64,000 nucleotides of DNA from positions 310,001 through 374,000 of the forward strand of contig JAQOTA010000068.1 of assembly GCA_029532415.1 (NCBI GenBank), given 5' to 3'. Every line of letters begins with the position of its first letter. The first letter of the stretch is position 1. Below are positions 10,014 to 18,699 of the stretch, piece after piece. Both the position numbers and the translations under genes were made by a program. The stretch comes from Marasmius tenuissimus. Taxonomy: Eukaryota > Basidiomycota > Agaricomycetes > Agaricales > Marasmiaceae. The notes under the pieces are model-generated. The model was given only the letters and a program-made list of their open reading frames with translations. It was not told the DNA's origin and did not search any database.

Positions 10014-13000
10014 TCAGACTGATTCTAACGACGATTCACATTCCTCTTCTGAACTCTCCTCCACTTCAGTTTTAATTTCCTGGCTGTCATTGTCAATGCA
10101 TTGGTGGCACATAACATCCGTCTCTTCTACAATTCTGTCCTGAGAATCGTCTCCATCATCCCCTCGATTCCTGTCTTCTGGAAAGAGTACCTGTCCTGGC
10201 CCACTCGTCAAGGTATAGCTATCGAGATCTTCGTCTTCTAGCTGATCATCCTCTGATTCACTCGTTAGATCGCTAGTATTATCTACTCCATTGTTGGAGG
10301 AACTGCTAACCTGGTAGGTCCCATCATCGTCATCCAATTCCACCACCTCCGTATCAGTTTCTGGGATTGTAGTGCCACCCTCAACACTGCCGCACTTAGC
10401 AAGATAGGTGTGCAGCGTCGCGGCACAATTCTTAACGGTTCGTGTTGGCGTTAGGTCTCCAAGGGCTGCGGCCACCATCATTTCAAATCGTGGTTTCCAT
10501 GTTTGTCGATCTTTAAAGACAAGATACGTACCATTCTTGCGTTCGTCGATGGTTATGCGGTTTTCTCTCATCCATGGTCTTCCTAGCAGCATGAAAAACG
10601 GCACTTTATCCCCAACATAAAAAAATCCCGAAGTCTCTACTTGTCCGCAATTTAATTGCAGTCCGGATATAGCTCCCCGCAAGACCCCTTCACCTCCATT
10701 GGCGTCGTTCATAACTGTATGCCTGGAAATGTCCACAGGGACTTGAATAACATCCTCGTAAACGTTACTAGAAATCACATTCACCTGCGATCCAGTGTCT
10801 AGAATAGCGGTAATAGGAGTCCCTCGATATTCCATTGTTAATTCGATCAACCTGCCATGCTCAGTTTCCAGCAGGTTCGCAATAGGTGGCGGGAGTCTAG
10901 CTTCATGTCCTGAGAATCTGCCCACTAGATTGACATCTCGTTTTGATAAAGCTGACAGTAACCGTACCTTGGTTAGATCATGCAACACCGCGCTTAACTC
11001 TCGAGAGGCCCCAAGAAAATCTCCCAGCGGCAACTGAACCGTTGTTCCCAAAATTTTGTCCAATACTTGTTGGCGGCTCACCCTCCGTGCCAGGTCTGAT
11101 TTGCGCTCTCGTTTGACCTGGGGTAACGGCGCAGGGTGAGTCTTTACCACTGGAGGTTCTGTAAACCGCACCTTCTGTCGAACATCCTCCTTCGCTACCC
11201 TCTGACTGAGCGGTTCCGGTTCCATCGATACCGCCCTGCAGAAGGTATTAGGTCGGGCATCGTAAGGTTTTGGGTTTACCGGTATGACGCTGGGCTGAGG
11301 GGTGCTTGTCCTCACACGCTCCATTTCGGAGCGAGTATTCCTGTTAATTGGCGTAGATTCAACATTTGACGGTGATTCCTTACCGTTATCGTTTGGCAGC
11401 TTTAATGGCTCAGATGGCACCAGACCCTGAGCTCCATCCAAAATTTTCCGCGCAACTGGTTTTTCCGCTGAATTGGCTTTATTCTTAGGTTGTAAAGTTT
11501 CTCTCCAATTTCTTCTAGTTCCGTCTGCGTTATTCGGTGGCCTGACAATCCTGCGCGAACGTGCCTCGTGAGTAGCTTCATTAGGCCCTGATTGCCATTT
11601 CTGCCTAACCTCCCTCGTTGTTGCCTTTGTTCGTTCAACCCCCAACACTTGTGGCCCCGCGTTAGGTATTTCTTCCATAATTTCCTCCCATTCATCATCT
11701 GACTCGTCGTCTCTATACTCCAGATCGCCGCTGTCAGTCTCTGAAATAGATTCCGACTCAGAAGACTCACTGTCGCCGTCGTCTGAATTCTCGGCTCCAG
11801 TTGCCCTGCCATTCCTGCTTTCATAACTCTTCTCCATGGACTGCCGAGCCAGGTAGTTTTGCACCAGTTGAGGGACGGTAACGAGCATAGATTTGCGAGA
11901 TGGTTGAGATGATGAGAGTTGTCGCGAACGATCACGTTGCATTCGATCTAGAACTTGCAGGAAAGTCTCTCCCGGGTTCCCACGCGGAATTAGCGTGCCA
12001 TCGGGTAACACAAACTGCCGAGAGACCGGATCTCTTTTTATTTCGGCCGAACGCAGCTTACCGGCAACCTCCGGACAGTCGCCTATCCGATGACCCACAG
12101 TTCCACAGCCAAAACAAGTTACTCTCGACGACGATGGCGGTCTTCCTTCGAATGGATACAACTGGACAGCTCTTCCGTCTCTCGTGATAGGAACGTAGGG
12201 GCGATTGTCTGCACTTATCGGGGCTATGTTGGGGTGAGTGATACTTGTCTGTACGACGCTGGGCGGAGATCTCCTAATGCACTCCTTACTCTCAGGGTCC
12301 ATCTTCACCGCCCGATAATACAACACCCCATACTCCGGGTTTTCTAGCTGCATGCTGTTCAGTCTAGATATCAAGTCAGCAACTTCCTCCTGCGGGCCTT
12401 GGAATGCGGTAGTCCGTGCTACTTCTGCGCTAGGTACCGCCTTATTGGGCGACGTCTCCTTCTTGCTAGCTGTCGTTCGTTCTAGCAATTTCTTTTCTAA
12501 TTTCCGGTGAGCCTTCGTCTTTTTCCATACCTCCAGATCATCTAATTCTGAATCGGTATCTTCTTCATTATCGGAATCTTCCCCCGAGTCTTCTTTGTTT
12601 CTTAATACCCCGAACATTCCCGCATCAGGCACCATGGTTTTGAAATGCGACCTATGAAAGTAACTCTCGGCCACCTCGCTCACTTCATCCACTGGATAAG
12701 GCTCTGATATGTCCCGGTTAGGCTTCCGAGCGCGCAATCGTGACTCCAATATCTGCTGCAGGAATAAGGGTATCCCTAGCCAAAAGTACGTGGCATACTG
12801 TCGGTCTGTCATCTTGCCGGAACTAACCAATTCTCCCCCTTTCTCTTGGAATTTCCTGACATAACGCAACCATTGCGACTTATTTTCAATGGGACGCGAA
12901 GCTTGCTTTAAAGCAAGAGCCTGGAGGTCACTAGGCTGGTAGCGTTGCAAAGCTCGCTCTGCGTCATACATCCGCAGTATATCCTTTTTAAGCTGGCGCC

Positions 13001-13595
13001 AAGACCCTGTACAATAAGATGTCAGAGTCCGTATAGTTCTATTGACTTTTATAGAACAATAATCCAGCAATCCTTCGCATTGTTCTCGACTATCAGTCAC
13101 TTCGTGCTTGGCCAGCAACCGCTCGTACTGGCGAATCCAGCTTTCCACCTGTGAATATGACCCCTTAAACGTACGGGGGGCATCACGCGAGTGCGGTGCC
13201 GGTAATGCTACGGCGTATACTTCGTCAAACGAGGATCCCGATAATCGATTTGCACGAGCGGTGCGAAGGGTAGGTTCTACTGTTACCCGAGTTCGAGGCT
13301 GGCCGGACTCAGCTTCTCGCTCAGTTTCCGGCTGGATGTGAATGGTGGTAGCATTATATCCTTGTGCTGGCATTTGTAAGTGAATTCCTGGCGCGTTTGA
13401 CGGTCCTGCATCTAACGATCCTTGTTGACTCATGTTCAGATGAGTGAACGACTCTGATTGGAGAGGTGACTCTGGCCGAGACTGAGCGTGAGTCAAAGGT
13501 GTGGAAGGGGTATCAGTGTCTGAGTCCAGCTCAGAATAAGGCTCACGGATAGACGTAAAGTCACTGGAAGTAGCCAAGTAACAATCCAATGGCAT
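10014..13595 (-). CDS. Gypsy Gag-aspartic protease polyprotein
   Basis: The first ATG in the frame is at 13595 (1193 residues); the frame extends to a GTG at 13613. Residues ~120-330 are a retrotransposon Gag domain (FKGSYSQVESWIRQYERLL, later YFWLGIP). A CCHC zinc knuckle of spacing C-x2-C-x4-H-x4-C (CFGCGTVGHRIGDC) lies near residue 494. A long Ser/Glu/Asp-rich linker follows. A retropepsin-like protease has its catalytic motif at ILDTGSQVNVIS near residue 931 and the partner motif LLGRPWM about 65 residues later. The C-terminal ~150 residues are acidic. The product would form particles and process itself. The stop is a UGA in frame with the next ORF. No frameshift or internal stop was seen, so the ORF is recent or under selection. 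Confidence 0.88.
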   Translation of the reverse strand: MPLDCYLATSSDFTSIREPYSELDSDTDTPSTPLTHAQSRPESPLQSESFTHLNMSQQGSLDAGPSNAPGIHLQMPAQGYNATTIHIQPETEREAESGQPRTRVTVEPTLRTARANRLSGSSFDEVYAVALPAPHSRDAPRTFKGSYSQVESWIRQYERLLAKHEVTDSREQCEGLLDYCSIKVNRTIRTLTSYCTGSWRQLKKDILRMYDAERALQRYQPSDLQALALKQASRPIENKSQWLRYVRKFQEKGGELVSSGKMTDRQYATYFWLGIPLFLQQILESRLRARKPNRDISEPYPVDEVSEVAESYFHRSHFKTMVPDAGMFGVLRNKEDSGEDSDNEEDTDSELDDLEVWKKTKAHRKLEKKLLERTTASKKETSPNKAVPSAEVARTTAFQGPQEEVADLISRLNSMQLENPEYGVLYYRAVKMDPESKECIRRSPPSVVQTSITHPNIAPISADNRPYVPITRDGRAVQLYPFEGRPPSSSRVTCFGCGTVGHRIGDCPEVAGKLRSAEIKRDPVSRQFVLPDGTLIPRGNPGETFLQVLDRMQRDRSRQLSSSQPSRKSMLVTVPQLVQNYLARQSMEKSYESRNGRATGAENSDDGDSESSESESISETDSGDLEYRDDESDDEWEEIMEEIPNAGPQVLGVERTKATTREVRQKWQSGPNEATHEARSRRIVRPPNNADGTRRNWRETLQPKNKANSAEKPVARKILDGAQGLVPSEPLKLPNDNGKESPSNVESTPINRNTRSEMERVRTSTPQPSVIPVNPKPYDARPNTFCRAVSMEPEPLSQRVAKEDVRQKVRFTEPPVVKTHPAPLPQVKRERKSDLARRVSRQQVLDKILGTTVQLPLGDFLGASRELSAVLHDLTKVRLLSALSKRDVNLVGRFSGHEARLPPPIANLLETEHGRLIELTMEYRGTPITAILDTGSQVNVISSNVYEDVIQVPVDISRHTVMNDANGGEGVLRGAISGLQLNCGQVETSGFFYVGDKVPFFMLLGRPWMRENRITIDERKNGTYLVFKDRQTWKPRFEMMVAAALGDLTPTRTVKNCAATLHTYLAKCGSVEGGTTIPETDTEVVELDDDDGTYQVSSSSNNGVDNTSDLTSESEDDQLEDEDLDSYTLTSGPGQVLFPEDRNRGDDGDDSQDRIVEETDVMCHQCIDNDSQEIKTEVEESSEEECESSLESV

Positions 13596-13685
13596 AAATT
13601 CCGGTATGTTCACCGCGCGTTCGCTGAAGAGAATACCAAATTCTCAATTGTCGTTAATTTAAAAGGTGAACGATCCCCCCCTCGC

Positions 13686-13696
13686 GGTGGGCTCCA
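13686..13696 (-). other. Primer-binding site of the gypsy-type element
   Basis: TGGAGCCCACC on the minus strand starts four bases after the CA end of the LTR, the expected place. Its complement ends GGTGGGCTCCA, which looks like the 3' end of a fungal tRNA-Lys. The tRNA identity is from memory of tRNA acceptor sequences and is not checked. Confidence 0.55.
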
Positions 13697-13757
13697 CTGA
13701 TGTCGAGTGAAAAAGAACTCGCGACGGAGTTCAGAAAGTTCAAACTCAACGAATTTG

Positions 13758-13763
13758 TTTATT
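13758..13763 (-). terminator. Polyadenylation signal in the gypsy LTR
   Basis: AATAAA on the minus strand, about 350 bp after the LTR TATA box and 58 bp before the LTR end. It would set the R/U5 boundary. Confidence 0.4.
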
Positions 13764-14110
13764 GCGAGTGGGTAGGGCGAAAGTTCACGAAGTAGGAAGA
13801 TAAGTTAGGCTACAGGTATAGCACTAATAGCCTGCACTGAGGACTCGATTAGCTAACAATAAAAAAAAACAGACACGGCGTTGGCTGGTGATCACCAAAG
13901 GCACAATACCCACCTGATGCGCCGAGCCTGTCAGCGCAGAGAGAGACTAGAGATTGGAGGACGGTAGAGAGATGTGAGAAAGGGGCTCGTCACTTCAGGT
14001 GCGAGTCGAACAAGTCACTTACAATTACTTGGCTTCAGCTGCGCTGAAGCCCTGATAGGTAGTGGTTAGAGGTAAAGAGGTTAATTAATTCAAACTAAAT
14101 ACATCGTTGG

Positions 14111-14118
14111 TTTTTATA
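14111..14118 (-). promoter_or_regulatory. TATA box of the gypsy LTR
   Basis: TATAAAAA on the minus strand about 76 bp into the LTR. It points towards the Gag-protease ORF. Confidence 0.5.
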
Positions 14119-14203
14119 GCTATCGTGTGTTTGCTATTGTAAAACATACAAGCTTGTACCAATCAGGATTAAATAAGGGAACTGTGAATTGACAATATAG
14201 TGG

Positions 14204-14953
14204 TCAAAAGAAGAAGCACCGCAAAACCCCGAGATCGCCAGGTCGTGCTTCGTTTGGCGAAATTCGATGCGCAAACAATATTATTCCTGACAACGTATAC
14301 GAGATGAAACAACTGTACCTTCCTGAAACCCCGCCGCATCCTGGGCAGATGAACCTGGTGTTGCGGCACTCAGGACAGTTCCAGTTGTTCCTTAACATTT
14401 GACCATCCATTTCCACGACGTTGCCCCGACATTCTTTATCCCAAAACAGGTCTATCTCAGTTTCATTTTCCTGTGTAAAAAGTAGCACCATCAACAAGCC
14501 AGAAAAAAAAGGAGTCTCATCTAACAAGCCACGTACGATATCAACTCCCTCCGGGTCAACGACCATAACATTATTCTCCTCAACAACCACATCCCCAGCC
14601 TGTCCATACGAATCTCCGCGAAGGAAGGTCGGCAAAATGACAGAAACCACGAGATCGCCGTCGTCGGTCTTGCTAGTGTTGCCACTGAAAACGAGAGGAC
14701 GGTAGGGCTTGTCGAGCGTGTGTGAGGTCTTCTTCGACTTGACTCGACCTTTTACAGGCACTTTGAGAGCGTACACTTTTTCGATATCCAAACGATCAAT
14801 CACGAGTGGGACGACCTTGAGTCGGTACACGTTGTACAGCTTCGAACAGGTCGAGATGAGTGCGAATATGTCCGAGGTATAGGTGACTCTGGTCGCGATC
14901 TTCATGAAGAGCTCTGGTGGGAGAGAGACGAGAGGGGAGTTTGTGTCCGACAT
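14204..14953 (-). CDS. F-box-like protein with C-terminal zinc-type Cys motif (3' end possibly altered)
   Basis: 249 residues in one open frame from the ATG at 14953. Residues ~8-50 (SLPPELFMKIATRV, then STCSKLYNVY) look like an F-box, which would join substrates to an SCF ubiquitin ligase. The middle part includes YRPLVFSG and DVVVEENNVMVVD. Near residue 193 comes NWNCPEC, with CPGC further on, likely a small zinc-binding module. The gene at 36638-37638 shares these motifs in order, so the two are paralogues. After CPGCGG this protein diverges and ends in an unrelated, hydrophobic tail whose stop lies a few bases from a gypsy LTR. The original end may therefore have been lost; an unrecognised intron near 14310 is the alternative. 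Confidence 0.6.
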   Translation of the reverse strand: MSDTNSPLVSLPPELFMKIATRVTYTSDIFALISTCSKLYNVYRLKVVPLVIDRLDIEKVYALKVPVKGRVKSKKTSHTLDKPYRPLVFSGNTSKTDDGDLVVSVILPTFLRGDSYGQAGDVVVEENNVMVVDPEGVDIVRGLLDETPFFSGLLMVLLFTQENETEIDLFWDKECRGNVVEMDGQMLRNNWNCPECRNTRFICPGCGGVSGRYSCFISYTLSGIILFAHRISPNEARPGDLGVLRCFFF

Positions 14954-17070
14954 GGTAGGTGGCGAGGAGGTTGGAGTCTGGTTCCAGTTGAGCTCAATTT
15001 ATAAAAGGCCAACCGCCGGTACCGAAACCGCTGACGAAACGATGAGGCAAGTCACGGTCACTAGTCACGAGCCTATACCAAAAATGGTTCGGACTGTGAC
15101 AGTCGCGTCTTCACCGCCTGTTTGGCGCCTGCTCTCACCACAACTCCCAACTCCATCGTCAGCACGATAACTTTCACTTTGAAACTCTGCAAATTGTCAT
15201 CAACACTCCTCAAAGATGACTAGCTGAACTTGCTAACGGTCATTTTGAGGTAGACTCGAGCCAGGTCGCCCCGTCAGAGTTTTGAAGACAGTCGTTCAAA
15301 AGCTTGCGCCGGTGAAGGGGTAGGGACCCCACACCGTACGTCGCTGCGGGGTTCGAGTCTAATCTTGAGGTTCCTTCAAGTTGCCACTTTGGAGTTGCTA
15401 TGTTCTTCCGAGTCTTTGTACTTTGGGGTCGAGCCATTCTCGTCTCATGCGGTTTTCGAACGATGTCTATCCATATATATATGAGGATATCGGGTCACAC
15501 TGTAGCTCTACAACTATTCCCAGAGTCAAGTCTTCAGGTCCGCTCAGCCGCAGTTCATCTCAACAATTGTGTACTTCTCTCCTAGTAACACCCATCCGAG
15601 GGGGCTCACTCAGAGAAATTCACGCGCCAAAAGGTCTTTCTGAGTTCTCGGGAAAACTCACCTCGCCCAGAAGACACATCGCTCCCAAGGCACCAACGCA
15701 GCGCACATCTGTTCAAGTCTCAAGATGATAGATCTTACTCGTACGATGATCGTTGCAAGACCCAAATCTCATGCTACTCCGATCCAACCATCAGTCTTTG
15801 GTTCCTGAGACGCAGAGCTACGCAGAGCCGCCAGATATAACTTCCAGGTCGTGCCAATAATACTGCCACGGTGATTGCCCAATGACAACCTTTAACATCA
15901 GGACGTCCCTGACGGAGGGATCGTATGATCACGATCTTGTGTAGGAGATTCGAGAGATTGAATCTCGGCGTATGCATGCAGATTGCAGAAGGATGGTCGT
16001 GTGCAGCGATAGTCGGGATTTAGAAAATACCTCTATCAGCGCCCAGCGCTCAGCTTCAGCCTTGATCCCAACCCATCAACTCCACGAATTGAAGCTCTAT
16101 TTTTCTCCTCCCTCCGCCCCTCCCACAACCTACAGCCTCGTCGTTCTTTACTCACATGTTCTCTTTCATTCGCCATCTAACCATGGTGTTGTTATAGGCG
16201 GCTATGCATCACGCAGCCCTGATTTTCTCACTCCAGGCGTCAACGATCATGATTCCAATCTCAACCCAATTGATTTCCATCGGGTGGAAGAAATGAATAG
16301 GACGCTCGTTACTAGCATTCATTGGCTAGACGATACTACTGGACTCCCAGACTACAGGCTCTCTAAAAATCGGTCGTACTGTTCTACCGGACGGAGACTC
16401 AATGAGAACTCAATGCCAAGGCTATTAATACGAGACTACCCAAATCCTCCTAAAGTAAAGAACCGGCTCCGCATGCGCGATATTCAATATTACAGTCCAA
16501 GCCCAGCGTGTAATATACTATCCTCAAAAAGGAGCACTACAGCCTACAAGCAGGAACGTGGATGTAGCTGTCTAGTGTCGGGGCTATATCCGTTGTGCCC
16601 GAACTCGAGCAGCAAGTTGAGTCCCTGGGCCTTAGGCGGAGTACGTATTTTCGTCCGAATCCATATCACTGATTGATATGTACTGATTCTCCAAGCAAAG
16701 GGCGGGAGAACCTCCGTGGACTCTGGGGAAAACCAAGCTTCTCGTATACGAAAATAGTAACATAAGGGACACACGAGGTCATTAAACTAGATTCGATGTC
16801 ATATGGTAAAAACCAAATACGTAGCGGTGGAGCACGAGGAGAACAGGCGGGCAGATAGTACGAACACGGATATGGATACGGGACAGAACAACAAAACGAG
16901 GGACAGCAGGCAGAAGATGATATGTATGCTACAGTGAACAGATGCAAGTTGATAGTGATCATGATGGTACAAGCGGGAGGGGAGGGCGTCAAATTACTGA
17001 GAACCTGGGACGCATGACATGAGAAAAAGATCCAAGATCGTCGGTAAGGAAAGAGCAGACACCGTGATGA
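14954..17070. other. Intergenic stretch, no gene recognised
   Basis: About 2.1 kb. The longest open frame (15972-16676, plus strand, 234 codons) has no recognisable domain, no splice pattern and odd composition, and is judged spurious. I see no tRNA or repeat structure. Confidence 0.5.
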
Positions 17071-18303
17071 TTAGCGGTCAACCGCGTCGCCCTCAACCCA
17101 AGTGAGCGTCGACTTTTTGGGTGGATATCGAGACTCGGACTCTTCTCGAGATTCGCCAAGGCTTTTAGGTCGTTCCTCGACCGTCTGCGTGTGACTCCGA
17201 CTCTTTGCATCCTCAAGGTCGAGGGCAACGGTCTGATTGCCCGTTCTGCGCTGGCTGCGCTCCATATTATACGACTCTGAACTTGAGGATTCCCCTGACA
17301 GGTCGCGATCCCATCTAAACCACCCTGTCGTCTCCGTTGCCGCCGCACTTGCAGTGCTCGTGCTCGGTACCGCCGTACTCGTACCTCCACCACCACCCCT
17401 TGTCGTTGCCCCTCCCTGAACGCTCTTGGTCTTCCAAGTCGCAAACTTGAGTGTCATAGAACGCCCAGTCTTCATCGTCGTCTTGGGTCTATCTGGATCC
17501 CCCCATTTCTTCAATAGTCTCGTGGCGACGACGGGCACACTGCACACCATAAGACTGACGCAATCCTCGGCGATTGCAGCCATGACTTCTTGAGGACCAG
17601 CATGGATGATAATGAAAACGGCGTGTACGAGTGAGACTGCCGTCGTAATAAGACACGTCGAAAAAATGACTGCGAGGCGTCGGCGGAGTTTGCTGTCGGA
17701 AATGGTCTGAATGAGGCGAAGGGGAACGAAAACCAAAATGGCGTCAGAGAAAACGTCGGCTATTGGAGAGGAGGCGGTAGTCAGAACATGAACGAGAAAT
17801 GGAAGATGGGGAAAAATCTACGCACTGACGATCTGCAAGATGACCACCTGTCGTGTCAGAGCACACTGTGGGCTCGGTTCGTTTTTCCATCCAGGCTCTG
17901 GCTCGCAAACCCAATAAAGCTGGGATATCAGAGTCATGGTGACCAACACGAATATCCCTGCCACCCAATACAACTTGTTCCGCATACTCTCGTCTGGATG
18001 TATCCTTATTATCGAGAAGAGGATGCTTAGGCGAGCAAACCACACGACGGAATAGAACGCTGAAGCCATCATGTAGTACGCCGCGACCATCGACAACCGA
18101 GGCGAGCTATGGGTGATGTGGATGATACAGCCGGAGAACATGATGAATTGGGAGAGACCAGACAACAGAGCGAAGACATCGTCAGCCCAGTATCTTCCTC
18201 TGCGAATCCAGAGTCGGTATATGGTGGTCAGGATAGCAGGGATAGTGCAGACAACGGCGGTTATGCCGATCCCGACGAGAGGGTCTCTCGGGTTCAGGCC
18301 CAT
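17071..18303 (-). CDS. Fungal rhodopsin-domain (7-TM) integral membrane protein
   Basis: Two exons: 18303-17826 and 17759-17071. The 67-bp intron (GTGCGT...AG, phase 1) restores QIVTDVFSDAILVFVPLRL, giving 388 residues. The start is MGLNPRDPL, directly before the first membrane segment. Seven hydrophobic segments are visible: ~10-32, ~40-65, ~74-98, ~108-132, ~150-178, ~188-212 and ~222-245. The motif YWADD after TM1 and the W-x-x-RLS pattern in TM3 are typical of the fungal rhodopsin-domain/PTH11-like family, proposed to be receptors at the plasma membrane. The last ~130 residues are a Ser/Thr/Gly-rich cytosolic tail. The ligand cannot be inferred. It is transcribed divergently from the monooxygenase gene, with 396 bp between start codons. 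Confidence 0.75.
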
Positions 18304-18699
18304 TGCAGCTGCTAGGGAGAGAAAGAAAAGGGAAGTGAAGGTAAGAAAAGAAGGAGCTTTAATTGGGCGGGTTTTCTGGCGTATTACATTGGGCGTCGAG
18401 AGAAATACACCAATGCCAGAGCCTGAGGTAAGTAAATTGGAATAGAAATGCGGTTGCAGTCTGACTATGTGGGATTTTCTCACAATTTTTTCAGTCAATG
18501 TAATTTCGGCAAACGCCGTCCCTGTACGTACTTCCCCACGTAACTTGTCTCGATAGTCACGACCATCACTGGCATCAGATTCTGATTCAGTCTACTGTAT
18601 ATTACCACGTTGTGTCGGATATCCATGGGATGAATATGAATGTTCGCGATACCAACTCAGCTCAATCATCAACCATCACTTCGCATCTATACTCTCTAA
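18304..18699. promoter_or_regulatory. Divergent promoter region between rhodopsin-domain and monooxygenase genes
   Basis: 396 bp between the two start codons, so both core promoters must lie here. I found no clear TATA box or operator repeat. Confidence 0.4.

Larger units (their letters stand above)
7069..14194 (-). mobile_element. Gypsy-type LTR element without visible pol
   Basis: In the minus sense the parts are: LTR (14194-13701), primer-binding site, Gag-protease ORF, in-frame UGA, and a second large ORF ending at 7164. The CCHC knuckle plus aspartic protease in one ORF is typical of Ty3/gypsy elements. No reverse transcriptase, RNase H or integrase motif and no second LTR lie between 7164 and the copia LTR. 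Either the element is a gag-only (non-autonomous) type, or the copia element inserted here and split it, leaving pol beyond the window. Confidence 0.7.
13701..14194 (-). repeat. 5' LTR of the gypsy-type element
   Basis: 494 bp. In the minus sense it begins TGTCAATTCAC and ends CACTCGACA, giving TGTC/GACA ends. It has a TATA box about 76 bp from its start and an AATAAA signal near its 3' part, and is followed by the primer-binding site. A candidate 5-bp target copy, ATATA, is at 14195-14199. The partner LTR is not in the window, so both ends rest on motif order alone. Confidence 0.6.

Noticed and set aside
15330..15380. tRNA-like GGTTCGAGTC stretch
   Set aside because: The T-stem does not pair and no acceptor or anticodon arm can be drawn.
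15972..16676. 234-codon open frame on the plus strand
   Set aside because: No domain, no sensible composition, no splice context; likely chance.
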